Assembly: GCF_900110075.1 (NCBI RefSeq)
Contig: NZ_FOCJ01000011.1
Span: 121,083 to 185,082 of the forward strand
Source of the DNA: Paenibacillus sp. OV219
GTDB taxonomy: Bacteria > Bacillota > Bacilli > Paenibacillales > Paenibacillaceae
Direction: 5' to 3'
DNA length: 64,000 nucleotides
Under the pieces are notes generated by a model. It did not search any database, was not told where the DNA came from, and worked only from the letters and a program-made list of their open reading frames with translations. Of this stretch, positions 26,835-35,970 are shown piece after piece; position 1 is the stretch's first letter, and the number at the start of each line of letters is the position of its first letter. The position numbers and the translations under genes were made by a program.

Positions 26835-27653
26835 TCAAGCTTGCTTCGATTGCCACACATCGTACTGGGCGGCTACCGTCCACACCTTCATAATGGTGCG
26901 CATCATCTGATAGCCTTGGTGGAGGACGAGTGCGAACAGTCCCGCCCACATCATGGATACCGAAGCGACCGTCATGCTAAGCAGGGCGCCGATACCCCAC
27001 ATAAGCAGCGAGATACCTGCAAAAGGCAGGAAGTTTACGATTCCGCCCCATAGCGAGCGGAGTGTACCGGTGCCGCTGGCGGCGCCGAACTGCATGGTGA
27101 GGAAGAGAAGGTGGATGAGCACCGCCCATGCCAGCCAACCGGCCGCCCACGGACCTGCTTGCTGGGCGAATTCGAGCAGCGAATTGCTAGCGAGCAGCTT
27201 CGTTAGTGCGCGCGGCAGCAGCCAGATGGCAGGGAGAAGGGTAAGCGCGGTTTCGATGAGATAGAGCAGGGCGACTGGCTTCCACACTTTTCGAATGCCG
27301 CTTAGAAACTTCGTTCCGGCCTCATCAGTCATATGATGCAGCGAATGGAACAGGCCGGCGTTGAGGAATGGGGTGATGATCATCCGCCCGGCCAGCAGTC
27401 CGCAGAACAGCCAGGCGTATGGCTGGATGAGATCCGTCTTGAGCAGCTGAAACTGAGCCTCGGTCATGAACAGCTGGACGGCGTGGCTGCCGCTGCTGTA
27501 CGTATCGGGGAACCGCTTTAGGACAGGCACCACAATTCCTTCGATGGTGCGGTAGAGGAAGAAGCCCCAGATCAGCTCGTACAGAAACAGCATAATAATA
27601 ATATAGAAGTGCTTGATTGCTAGGCGCCAGCCTTGCTTTATATGTGCTTTCAC
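26835..27653 (-). CDS. multi-pass membrane protein of unknown function
   Basis: The 272-residue protein starts with GTG at 27653 behind GGAGGTGAGCAGGA. It has about six predicted membrane helices, starting near residue 17 (FYIIIMLFLYELIWGFFLY), with a soluble loop at about 40-70. The overall pattern resembles uncharacterised integral membrane proteins of Paenibacillaceae; no catalytic or transport motif is visible. It follows the M1 peptidase gene by 28 bases on the same strand, so the two probably form one operon and may work together at the membrane. Confidence 0.7.
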   Translation of the reverse strand: MKAHIKQGWRLAIKHFYIIIMLFLYELIWGFFLYRTIEGIVVPVLKRFPDTYSSGSHAVQLFMTEAQFQLLKTDLIQPYAWLFCGLLAGRMIITPFLNAGLFHSLHHMTDEAGTKFLSGIRKVWKPVALLYLIETALTLLPAIWLLPRALTKLLASNSLLEFAQQAGPWAAGWLAWAVLIHLLFLTMQFGAASGTGTLRSLWGGIVNFLPFAGISLLMWGIGALLSMTVASVSMMWAGLFALVLHQGYQMMRTIMKVWTVAAQYDVWQSKQA

Positions 27654-27681
27654 TCCTGCTCACCTCCTTCATAGTAAGGCG

Positions 27682-29682
27682 TTACCAAGCGAGTGCGGCG
27701 AATATCGTCTCGAGCAGCTTGGTGATTCCGACGCTCCAACGGGTGCGGGTCTTCTCGGTCAGATCGGCTTTCATAAAGTTATTGATATGCTTATTGTCGA
27801 GCACGTTGTCATGCTGCGGGTCCACCGCCGCCCAGACGAGCTTCGCGGAATGAACCAGTTTGTACTGGATGTGGTCCTCTTGACCATCCCATACTTTCGG
27901 CATGATGGTACCGTCGGCAAACTGGAACACCACCGTCACAGGGCCAAAGCTGCCGCCTGTCTTCTTGATGAGTACAACCGATTCGTACAGCGTCTTGCCA
28001 TCCTGCTTGACGGGACGTACATGAATGGAAGCGACGGCGTAGTCGGACATATCGCTGCCGTAGACGAAGTGGCTGAAGTAATCGTTCCACTTTTTCTTCG
28101 TAACCGTCTCGACGACCTTCTGGAAGTCGGCGGTCGACGGATGCTTGAATTTATATTTCTGGAAGTAGGTGCGCATGATTTTGCGCATCGTCTGAGCACC
28201 AACCTGTTTCTCGATTCCATAGAGGACGAGTTTGGCGCGCATGTACACATTTTCGGCATAGTGATTGTTGCTGTGATACGACCACGATAGCTGCTTCAGC
28301 GGCGCAGGATCAGTCATATAGCTCGATTCCACCGGCAAGTTCGGCTCCACGCCGTACTCGCTCTCCATCACTTTGTCCTCTGCATAGGACGTGAACCCTT
28401 CGTCGAGCCAAGCTTCCTCGAACTCGTTGGAGGCGACCATGCCATACCAGTATTGATGCCCAATCTCGTGGACGACGGTCCGCTCCAAATCATAGCCTGG
28501 ATTGTCGTTCTCCGCAGCGAAAGCGGTGATCAGCGTCGGATATTCCATGCCGCCTGCACCGTTGCCGCCCTTCGGCGGTACGACGATCGAGAGCGTGGAG
28601 TACGGGTAAGCGCCGTACCACTGCGCGTACTTGGCGAGCGCGGACTTCGCCGCGTGCATGTAGCGGTCTTTGAATTTCGCATGCTGCGGATCAAGGTATA
28701 GCTTAATGCGTACGCCAGGCACGCCCTCCGTCGAGAATGGCTCTTCGGCATACACGAAGTCCGGCGATGCCGACCAGCCGAAGTCATGCACGTCATCGGC
28801 GTAGAACTGGTACGTCTTGCGTCCGTCTGCGACGACGGATGCTTTGGTCTGGAAGCCGGTGGCCGCTACCTTGTAGCTGCTCGGCACGTTGATTTTGACA
28901 CTGTAGATACCAAAATCACTATAAAACTCCGAGTTTCCGTGATACTGGTGAATATTCCATCCATCTGCGGCTCGTCCGCGTGTGCCTGCTGTTTCGTATA
29001 CGGCAAGCTTGGGGAACCACTGCCCCGCCATCACGAAGTTGCCCGCATACCCCATGCGTGCGAACACTTCAGGCAGCTTCACCTCGAACTTCATTCGCAG
29101 CGTCACGCTTTTGCCGGGAGCGACCGCAGCGGGCAAGCGAAGCTTGGCCAGTGTTAAGTCATTCGTATTGCCGTCATCGGGCTGGATATAGTGGAGGCGC
29201 GGCAGCAGGCTATACCCTTCGGTTGTTTCGAGCGACAGCAGGTTCATGTAGCCGACACTGTCCACAGTCGCTTTATCGTTACGAAGCTGGCCGCCGGACT
29301 CCCGCATGAACGTCGTGTCTTTGGAGCGGAAGGCATTCGGATACAAGTGGAAGTACAGCTCGGACACCTGCAGCCGGCCAGGGTTTGTCCAAGTGACGGT
29401 CTGCTCGCCGGTGAGCATATGCGCATCTTCCTGGAGATTCACATCAATGTGATATTCCGTTACCCGTTTACTCAGCGCAACCGGCTTCGGCTGCATCACA
29501 ATATCGGGCTCTTGCACAGCTGGCGGAGCTACCGGCTTTGGTGGCGGTTCTTTTTTAGCAGGAGCGGAGGCGTATATATACTGCGAGACCCAAGCATCCC
29601 CGGACCCTTGCTGTACCGTTAACCCAATCAGCACGGCGGCGAGGGCAAAGAGTAGAAATCGTTTGGCGCGACCCAGATTCAT
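27682..29682 (-). CDS. membrane-anchored or secreted M1-family metallopeptidase
   Basis: The 666-residue protein starts at ATG 29682, behind GGGAGGG; an in-frame TTG at 29706 contains that site. An uncleaved or cleavable N-terminal hydrophobic segment (RFLLFALAAVLIGLTV) precedes a Pro/Lys-rich linker (PPPKPVAPPA). The aminopeptidase-N-like beta domain follows, then the zinc site HEIGHQYWYG near residue 415 with the third ligand in EAWLDEGFTSYAED. The exopeptidase motif appears as GAGGMEYP near 380. It cleaves N-terminal residues from peptides outside the membrane. It heads an operon with the membrane protein downstream. Confidence 0.9.
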   Translation of the reverse strand: MNLGRAKRFLLFALAAVLIGLTVQQGSGDAWVSQYIYASAPAKKEPPPKPVAPPAVQEPDIVMQPKPVALSKRVTEYHIDVNLQEDAHMLTGEQTVTWTNPGRLQVSELYFHLYPNAFRSKDTTFMRESGGQLRNDKATVDSVGYMNLLSLETTEGYSLLPRLHYIQPDDGNTNDLTLAKLRLPAAVAPGKSVTLRMKFEVKLPEVFARMGYAGNFVMAGQWFPKLAVYETAGTRGRAADGWNIHQYHGNSEFYSDFGIYSVKINVPSSYKVAATGFQTKASVVADGRKTYQFYADDVHDFGWSASPDFVYAEEPFSTEGVPGVRIKLYLDPQHAKFKDRYMHAAKSALAKYAQWYGAYPYSTLSIVVPPKGGNGAGGMEYPTLITAFAAENDNPGYDLERTVVHEIGHQYWYGMVASNEFEEAWLDEGFTSYAEDKVMESEYGVEPNLPVESSYMTDPAPLKQLSWSYHSNNHYAENVYMRAKLVLYGIEKQVGAQTMRKIMRTYFQKYKFKHPSTADFQKVVETVTKKKWNDYFSHFVYGSDMSDYAVASIHVRPVKQDGKTLYESVVLIKKTGGSFGPVTVVFQFADGTIMPKVWDGQEDHIQYKLVHSAKLVWAAVDPQHDNVLDNKHINNFMKADLTEKTRTRWSVGITKLLETIFAALAW

Positions 29683-29855
29683 TGAAACATTCCCTCCCGT
29701 TGACAAGCATCTAAGGCATGTATATGTTTGCTTTTCCGAGATTATTAGCTAAAATGGAATTAATGTGCGGACAGGCGCGTGAAGCCGCGCCGGACGTGGA
29801 ATTAAGGGGCTTGTGAGTAAGTAAGGGCAGGCTTGAAGGGGAGTTGAGAAGTGTC

Positions 29856-30380
29856 GTGAGCGAACAAGATAATACGCAGCAGCCGCCGGAGAAGAAAGAG
29901 AAGAAATCTCTTGCCTTGAACGTGGTGAGCAACAAGGAACATAAAGGATTTGGAGCGGGGACAATCGACCTGAGTGCGGTGTCCTGTGTCATTATTGATA
30001 ACGGCGAGGCGTACATTGATGTAGGTGCGATGCATGCCAAAAGCAAAGTGGAACGTGGCATCAAGTTCAGCGCGAACAAGGAAGATGTGCCGAACGGCCG
30101 CTTGTGCTGGATCGTTTGGGTAGCTGTTGATCGTACCGAGGAGGGCGCAAGCTACGCAGGGGCGACAGCATGTCCGATGCTGATCGATACCGAGGCGCGC
30201 AGAGGATGGAAGATTCTTGCGCAGCATGTGAACAATCTCGACTATGCGATCAAACGCCGTTTTGTACTCGATGAGCTTGGCGTGGAAGAGAAGCAGGCAC
30301 TTAAGAACCTGCTTGTCTCGAACAATCCGGAGTGGTGGGACCGCTCGCCGGATAAGCTGAAGGAAGCTCTCGGCGTATAG
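29856..30380 (+). CDS. ywhD: YwhD family protein
   Basis: The 174-residue protein matches B. subtilis YwhD in length and sequence character (HKGFGAGTIDLSAVSCVI, RLCWIVWVAVDR, YAGATACPMLID, NPEWWDRSP). The family's biochemical role is not established. I favour GTG 29856; TTG 29844 is also in frame but sits directly against the GGGGAG site. In B. subtilis ywhD lies next to pbpG-speE-speB, and here those genes follow 7 kb away, so an exporter and several metabolic genes have been inserted between them. Confidence 0.85.
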   Translation: MSEQDNTQQPPEKKEKKSLALNVVSNKEHKGFGAGTIDLSAVSCVIIDNGEAYIDVGAMHAKSKVERGIKFSANKEDVPNGRLCWIVWVAVDRTEEGASYAGATACPMLIDTEARRGWKILAQHVNNLDYAIKRRFVLDELGVEEKQALKNLLVSNNPEWWDRSPDKLKEALGV

Positions 30381-30392
30381 CTGTCATGATGA

Positions 30393-30438
30393 TAAGGCCG
30401 CTTCATCGTCTCTTTAAGGAGAAGGATGGGGCGGCCTT
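30393..30438 (+). terminator. terminator after ywhD
   Basis: AAGGCCGC and GGCGGCCTT close a stem-loop followed by TTGTTCT. It lies 12 bases after the ywhD stop and before the ABC exporter genes. Confidence 0.7.
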
Positions 30439-30464
30439 TGTTCTATTAAAAAGGAGGGCTTCAA

Positions 30465-32231
30465 TTGACTAGTGAGAAGCGCACAGTCTCGCGGGGGCAT
30501 TACGGCGAGCTGCTCAGGCGCTATCTGCTGCCGCAGAAACGAACGCTTATTGGACTTACCGTGCTGCTGATTCTCTCGACTGCGCTGCAGCTCGTCAATC
30601 CGCAAATCATTCGCTTCTTCATTGATAAGGCACAGTCGGAGGCTGACCTCCAGCCGCTGCTCCTGGCCGCTTGCTTGTTTATCGGCTTCTCGGTGATTCA
30701 AGGAATTGTGTCGGTGGTTGCGACGTATTTCAGCGAGAATGTCGGGTGGAAGACGACGAATGTGCTTCGCGGCGATCTGGCCGCACACTGCTTGTCTCTG
30801 GATATGCCCTTTCACAAGTCCCAAACATCCGGTGCCATTATCGAGCGGGTCGACGGTGATGTGAACGCACTGGCGAATTTCTTCTCAAGCATGATTATTA
30901 ACCTTCTCGGGAATGCGCTGCTCATGATCGGCATTCTCGTGCTGCTATTTCGGGAAAGCTGGCTGATCGGGACGGGGATGACCTTATTCGTGATAGCTGC
31001 GATATTCGTCATTCAGCGTATCCGGGGGCTCGCATCGCCGCTCTGGACGAAGTGGCGGCAGGCGAATGCGGAGCTGTACGGCTTTATCGGCGAGCAGCTG
31101 GAAGGGACGGAGGATATCCGTGCGAATGGCGCTTCAGGCTATGTGATGGGCCGTTTCTATGCGATGCTGCGCGTCATGCTGCCGCTGCGGATTAAAGCGT
31201 TCCTCGGCTTTGCCTCCATGTGGAGCACGACGATTGTCGTGTTTGCATTCGGCAATGCGATGGCGTTCGCGATTAGCGCGTATTTGTGGAGGCAGGGCTC
31301 AATTACAATTGGTACCGTTTATTTGATCTTCTATTATACAGAGCTGCTGGCCAAACCAATTGAGAAGATCCGAACTCAAATGGAGGATCTGCAAAAAGCC
31401 GATGCGAGTATTACCCGTATTCGTGCCTTGTTCGAGACACGTTCCGCGATTGTGGACGGTCCCGGTGCGACACTACCGGCAGGATCTCTTGCCGTGAAGT
31501 TTGACGATGTCACGTTCCGCTATGAGGATGGCGATGGGGAACCGACGCTGGACAGCTTGGCGCTTCAGCTCCAACCGGGCGAAGTGCTCGGGCTGCTCGG
31601 GCGGACGGGCAGCGGGAAGTCGACGCTGGCTCGGCTGCTGCTTCGGTTCTATGATCCGCAGGAAGGCGCGATTTCGCTAGGGGATACGGACATTCGGAAG
31701 TTAAAGCTGAGTCAGCTGCGCAAGCGAGTGACGCTCGTCACGCAGAACATCGAGATTATTGAAGGAACCATAAGGGATAACTTGACGTTCTACGATGAAT
31801 CCATTCGCGATGAGAGGATTGTGGAAGTACTCGAGCAGCTTGGTCTATCGAGCTGGTATGCGTCGATGCCTGAAGGGCTTGAAACGCGGCTCGCTTCGGG
31901 CGGCGGTTCTTTGTCAGCAGGCGAGGCGCAGCTGCTTGCTTTTGCAAGGGTGTTCTTAACCGATCCAGGGCTCGTTATTATGGATGAAGCTTCATCACGG
32001 CTCGATCCGCTAACGGAGCAGCGAATTGAAGAAGCCATTAGCAAGCTGCTCGCGAATCGTTCCTGCATCATTATCGCGCACCGCCTCGCAACCGTGCAGC
32101 GTGCGGATAAGATCCTCATTTTGGAAAATGGTCGCGTCATCGAATATGGCAGCCGGACGGCGCTCGCCACCGATCCTACGTCGCGGTTCAGCACGATGCT
32201 AGCGACAGGGCTTGAGGAGGTGCTCGTATGA
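30465..32231 (+). CDS. ABC exporter half, membrane plus ATPase (canonical Walker B)
   Basis: The 588-residue half-transporter starts with TTG at 30465 behind AAGGAGGG. Six membrane helices (about residues 20-300) precede the ATPase domain: Walker A GRTGSGKST near 380, Q-loop VTQNIEII, signature LSAGEAQLL (deviating from LSGGQ), Walker B LVIMDEASS with catalytic Glu, and H-loop IIAHRLATV. It overlaps the next gene by four bases. Together they form a heterodimeric exporter of the BmrCD/LmrCD type. The degenerate signature here pairs with the Walker B change in the partner, as expected for one inactive ATP site. Confidence 0.92.
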   Translation: MTSEKRTVSRGHYGELLRRYLLPQKRTLIGLTVLLILSTALQLVNPQIIRFFIDKAQSEADLQPLLLAACLFIGFSVIQGIVSVVATYFSENVGWKTTNVLRGDLAAHCLSLDMPFHKSQTSGAIIERVDGDVNALANFFSSMIINLLGNALLMIGILVLLFRESWLIGTGMTLFVIAAIFVIQRIRGLASPLWTKWRQANAELYGFIGEQLEGTEDIRANGASGYVMGRFYAMLRVMLPLRIKAFLGFASMWSTTIVVFAFGNAMAFAISAYLWRQGSITIGTVYLIFYYTELLAKPIEKIRTQMEDLQKADASITRIRALFETRSAIVDGPGATLPAGSLAVKFDDVTFRYEDGDGEPTLDSLALQLQPGEVLGLLGRTGSGKSTLARLLLRFYDPQEGAISLGDTDIRKLKLSQLRKRVTLVTQNIEIIEGTIRDNLTFYDESIRDERIVEVLEQLGLSSWYASMPEGLETRLASGGGSLSAGEAQLLAFARVFLTDPGLVIMDEASSRLDPLTEQRIEEAISKLLANRSCIIIAHRLATVQRADKILILENGRVIEYGSRTALATDPTSRFSTMLATGLEEVLV

Positions 32232-34024
32232 CGACTTTTCAATACTTAATCCGGCTTATTACATACCGGACAACGCTTTATGTGTTTAACGCGCTAGCTT
32301 GGACGATTATTTATTTGGTGCCGATCGTGCCGGGTCTTATTACAAAAGAGTTTTTCGACTCGCTCACCGGCAGCGATTCGCTGAAACTTGGCACTTGGGG
32401 CATTATTGCGCTGTTGCTAGGCGCATCGGCCGCGCGCGTAATGGTGCTCTTCGTCGGCTTCATTACCGACGTGAATTTCCGCTTCCGTATGGGAATGATG
32501 CTGCGCCGTAATCTGCTGCAGCATATTCTGAAGCAGCCTGGCGCTCGTTCCATTCCTGTTTCCCCAGGCGAGGCGATCAGCCACTTCCGCGACGATGTCG
32601 ACCAGTCGGAGGAGGCGGCAAGCTGGTCTGTCGACGTGTTCGGCTTAACCTGCTTCGCGGCAGTGTCGAGCTATATTCTTGTCGGCATTGATTTGCAGAT
32701 GACGCTGCTTGTGTTCCTGCCGCTTGTCGTTGTGGTGACGGTTGCGCAGCTGTCGACTTCGCGTCTGCAGAAGTATCGGGCTGCCAGCCGAGAGTCAACC
32801 TCGCGTGTAACCGGCGCAATTAGCGAGATGTTCAGCAATGTGCAGGCGATTCAAGTGGCAGGCGCGGAAGAGCGTGTTATTGAGCGCTTCAGGAAGTTCA
32901 ATGACGACCGCCGCCGCACGATGCTAAAGGATAAGATGATGGGCCAGGTGCTCGATGCCATCTTTACGAACACGGTCAATTTGGGGACGGGACTTATTCT
33001 GCTGGTCGCAGGCCAGAAGATGCAGTCCGGCTCGTTTACGATTGGCGACTTCTCGCTATTCGTCTACTATTTGACGTTCATTACGAGCATTATTACGAAT
33101 GTCGGTACGTTTATTACGCACTTCAAGCAGATGGGTGTTGCGCTGGACCGGCTGATGGCGCTGCTGCAAGGCGCGCCGGCGAAGCTGCTGACGCTGAAGG
33201 ATACGCTGTATTTGATCGAAGGGAGGGAGTCCTCTGTGGGGCGTGGCTCGTCTGCTTCCGCAGCTGCACCTGCAGCTAATGATGCTCCGCCGCTTCGTGC
33301 TTTGGAAGTGACCGGCTTGTCTTACCGGTTCCCGGAGACGGGCCGGGGCATCGAAGATGTACGGCTGCAGCTGAAGGGCGGCTCGTTCACGGTTGTGACG
33401 GGCACGATCGGCTCCGGCAAGACGACGCTCGTCCGTACGCTGCTCGGCCTGCTGCCGAAGGATGAGGGGACGATCAAGTGGAACGGCCGGGTTGTCGAAG
33501 ACCCGGCTACGTTCTTCACGCCGGCGCAGAGCGCGTACTCCGCGCAAATTCCGCGGATGTATAGCGACACGCTGCGCAACAATATTTTGCTCGGGCAGCG
33601 GGAAGAGAATGGCTCTCTTGAGCAAGCGATCCACGCTGCAGTGATGGAGTACGATATCGAGCATCTCCAGCATGGGCTGGAGACGATGATCGGCCCACGC
33701 GGCGTGAAGCTATCCGGTGGCCAGATGCAGCGGACGGCGGCAGCGCGCATGCTCGTGCGCGATGCGCAGCTGTATGTGTTCGACGATCTGTCGAGCGCGC
33801 TCGATGTCGAGACGGAGCAGAAGCTGTGGGAGCGGCTGTTCAAGAGCAGGGGCGACGCGACCTGCCTCGTCGTCTCGCACCGCCGAGCGGCATTGACGCA
33901 TGCCGATCATATTATCGTCATGAAGGATGGCCGTATCGAAGCGGAGGGCACCGCCGAGCAGCTGCTGCTCTCAAACGCCACATTCCAGGAGCTCTGGAGC
34001 GGGGATGAGCGTGCGAAGGGTTAG
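32228..34024 (+). CDS. ABC exporter half with degenerate catalytic site
   Basis: The 598-residue partner starts at ATG 32228 inside the last codons of the upstream gene (ATGA overlap). Six helices are followed by a linker rich in Ser and Ala (residues 335-355) and the ATPase domain: Walker A GTIGSGKTT near 393, signature LSGGQMQRTAAARM, Walker B LYVFDDLSSALD in which Asp replaces the catalytic Glu, and H-loop VVSHRRAAL. This asymmetry is typical of heterodimeric multidrug exporters in Firmicutes. The substrate is unknown. Confidence 0.92.
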   Translation: MTTFQYLIRLITYRTTLYVFNALAWTIIYLVPIVPGLITKEFFDSLTGSDSLKLGTWGIIALLLGASAARVMVLFVGFITDVNFRFRMGMMLRRNLLQHILKQPGARSIPVSPGEAISHFRDDVDQSEEAASWSVDVFGLTCFAAVSSYILVGIDLQMTLLVFLPLVVVVTVAQLSTSRLQKYRAASRESTSRVTGAISEMFSNVQAIQVAGAEERVIERFRKFNDDRRRTMLKDKMMGQVLDAIFTNTVNLGTGLILLVAGQKMQSGSFTIGDFSLFVYYLTFITSIITNVGTFITHFKQMGVALDRLMALLQGAPAKLLTLKDTLYLIEGRESSVGRGSSASAAAPAANDAPPLRALEVTGLSYRFPETGRGIEDVRLQLKGGSFTVVTGTIGSGKTTLVRTLLGLLPKDEGTIKWNGRVVEDPATFFTPAQSAYSAQIPRMYSDTLRNNILLGQREENGSLEQAIHAAVMEYDIEHLQHGLETMIGPRGVKLSGGQMQRTAAARMLVRDAQLYVFDDLSSALDVETEQKLWERLFKSRGDATCLVVSHRRAALTHADHIIVMKDGRIEAEGTAEQLLLSNATFQELWSGDERAKG

Positions 34025-34078
34025 ATTGGACAGCTGCTCCCGGTCACTGACTCACCGAACCGCGGCACACTGGCTCAT

Positions 34079-34180
34079 GGCTCGCTGAACCACAGAATAA
34101 CCTGCAGACTGGTTCAAGGCTCACTGGCTCATTGACCTACTGATTCACGGCAAACTGGCTCGCTGAACCACGGAATCACC
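34079..34180. repeat. imperfect direct repeat in intergenic region
   Basis: A 24-base block beginning GGCTCGCTGAACCAC occurs at 34079-34102 and again at 34157-34180 with two mismatches, 78 bases apart. Shorter variants (ACTGGCTCA, CTGATTCACGG) fill the space between. The region 34025-34304 has no gene. Confidence 0.7.
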
Positions 34181-34304
34181 GTCTAACGGCACATTGGCTC
34201 ACAGACCGACAGCCTGCTTTCGTTTCCGAGAGATCATGTATGCTCTCTCAACTTCGAAATTGACGTAGGGACAACCAACCACCCCCTGCCGCCACCAAAC
34301 AACA

Positions 34305-34346
34305 AAAGCCCCGCATTCCGCCGAAACCAGCGGATTGCGAGGCTTT
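34305..34346 (-). terminator. terminator of the SDR/VOC operon
   Basis: AAAAGCC, GCA and CCGC on one side pair with GCGG, TGC and GGCTTTTT on the other, forming an interrupted stem three bases beyond the SDR stop codon. On the minus strand it runs into TTTTGTTGTTT. Confidence 0.7.
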
Positions 34347-34349
34347 TTC

Positions 34350-35051
34350 TCATATCAACATCGTCTGGCCCCTATAATCAACGAACTGCCACTGGCTGTC
34401 CGTTTCGATGCGCCGCTCGATTAGATCGAAGATGCCATGCGCGCTGTCGCGCGGGTCGGTTGGCGCTTGCTTGCCGCCCATGTCGGTGAACATCCAGCCG
34501 GGGTGGATGCTGAGCACAAGCACGCCGCGACCTTTCAAGTAGCTGTGCAGCTGCAGCGTGAACATGTTGAGCGCCGTCTTCGAGATCGCGTACGGGTAGT
34601 CGCCGGGATAAGCGTTGGTCAGGCTGCCTGCTTCCGACGATACGTTAATGAGTGCCGCATTCTCCTCCGTCAATAAAGGCAGAAAATGCTTCACGACCCG
34701 CATCGGCCCGTACACATTCACATCGAAGGACTCAATCACATCGCTCATATCGAGCTCTTCAATATGCGTGTCGCGCGCATTCAGAATGGCAGCGTTGTTG
34801 ACGATGGCGCCAAGCGTCCGCCCTTCCTGCTTCAAAAGGTCCGCAAGAGCAGTGATGCTCGCTTCGTCAGTTACGTCCAACCGAGCGATCATAATTCGCT
34901 TTCCATATTCTAAACGGAGCTCCGCCAGCTTGCCTGGCACGTCCACATCTCGCACACCTGCGATAACGGAATGCCCTCGCTTCAGCGCCTCTGCTGCCAT
35001 TTCGTAGCCAAGTCCACGGCTTGCGCCTGTAATAAGTACGTTCATCGACAT
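34350..35051 (-). CDS. short-chain dehydrogenase/reductase
   Basis: The 233-residue protein has the classical SDR layout: cofactor motif TGASRGLG near residue 8, NNAAI near 86, catalytic Ser in INVSSEAG near 137 and YAISKTALN near 153 with the Tyr and Lys. It reduces or oxidises an alcohol/carbonyl pair with NAD(P)H; the substrate is unknown. PGWMFTDMGG follows, as in the sniffer/C-factor type. ATG 35051 is ten bases after GGAGG. It lies 15 bases behind the VOC gene on the same strand. Confidence 0.88.
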   Translation of the reverse strand: MSMNVLITGASRGLGYEMAAEALKRGHSVIAGVRDVDVPGKLAELRLEYGKRIMIARLDVTDEASITALADLLKQEGRTLGAIVNNAAILNARDTHIEELDMSDVIESFDVNVYGPMRVVKHFLPLLTEENAALINVSSEAGSLTNAYPGDYPYAISKTALNMFTLQLHSYLKGRGVLVLSIHPGWMFTDMGGKQAPTDPRDSAHGIFDLIERRIETDSQWQFVDYRGQTMLI

Positions 35052-35066
35052 CGACGAGTAACCTCC

Positions 35067-35519
35067 TTATTTGTCGTTTTCGAGCAGTTCGACAAGCACC
35101 TTCAACTGAGGAATCGTGTTCATGTACGCGTAACGCCCACCGGTATATTCACCCTTTTGCTCCAGCGGGAAGCCTCGACTCTCGAGCAGTGCGACCTTTT
35201 CCTTCATCCCCTCAATGACAAAAGCAATATGATGCGGTCCCTCGCCATGTTCATTCAAATAATTCCGCCAAGTGCTAGGATGCTCATCCGGCTCAATCAG
35301 CTCCAATTGGAGCGAGCCCATGTTGAAGAATGCCAGCTTCGCACGCGCTTCGCTTGGTTCGCCGTTGAACTGGGTCTGTGCCTTATCTGCTGTGTCGGTG
35401 ATGATGATTGGCGGCTTGTCGATGCCGAAGAAGTCGGCGTAAGTTTGGCTTACTTTTTCAATATCATGTACGAGAATGCCGATTTGCGTGATGATGTTGT
35501 TGCCGAGTAATCCTGCCAT
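35067..35519 (-). CDS. VOC (glyoxalase/methylmalonyl-CoA-epimerase-like) protein
   Basis: The 150-residue protein has two beta-alpha-beta-beta-beta modules: ITQIGILVHDIEKVS at the start and GPHHIAFVIEGMKEKVA near residue 90, with QLELIEP supplying the mid-chain Glu ligand and LVELLE the last one. This is the metal site of methylmalonyl-CoA epimerase-like VOC proteins. The reaction is not determined. I favour ATG 35519, preceded by GAGAGGATGG; ATG 35546 is also in frame. It is the first gene of the pair with the SDR. Confidence 0.8.
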   Translation of the reverse strand: MAGLLGNNIITQIGILVHDIEKVSQTYADFFGIDKPPIIITDTADKAQTQFNGEPSEARAKLAFFNMGSLQLELIEPDEHPSTWRNYLNEHGEGPHHIAFVIEGMKEKVALLESRGFPLEQKGEYTGGRYAYMNTIPQLKVLVELLENDK

Positions 35520-35553
35520 TAGGGAAACCATCCTCTCATAATCCATCTCATTA

Positions 35554-35838
35554 TTAGTAGATCAGGTCATCTCTAGCTGGAATTCCATGCTGGAGGCAAT
35601 ATTTTTGATACTTCTCCAATACCGTGTAGACATCGTCCTGCCCCACAATCTGATTCTCCTCGTCAAAATACTGCAGCGAGCCGCTTAGAATAAATAAGGC
35701 CACCACTTCTTCATCCTCCGAAATCAATGTATGGATGTCGCCTGGTGGTTCGAAAATGAACGCCCCCGGAACAGCCGTCCACGAGCGGCCTTCATAATGC
35801 CAGCGGCCTTGGATCCAATAACGGAGCTCCGGCCACCT
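35554..35838 (-). pseudogene. 5'-truncated cupin (dihydroxyacetophenone-dioxygenase/ChrR-like) gene
   Basis: The minus strand is open from about 35838 to TAA at 35556-35554 with no start codon. It reads RYWIQGRWHYEGRSWTAVPG, then AFIFEPPGDIHTL, VVALFILSGSLQYFDE and QKYCLQHGIP, the C-terminal two thirds of a cupin of the 2,4'-dihydroxyacetophenone dioxygenase type. The first about 40-50 residues, with the usual first metal-ligand motif, are missing and the frame meets a stop just upstream. A 10-base direct repeat (CGTCATCTAG at 35847 and 35864) lies at the break. It looks like a remnant. Confidence 0.65.
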
Positions 35839-35970
35839 CCTTATACGTCATCTAGCTCTTATTCGTCATCTAGTTTAGTTATCCTTGTGGACCAAATAAA
35901 GGAAATAACAACAACTCCATTATGATATACTGGCGCTAATAACTATGGGTCTCAAAGGATGGGATGAGCG

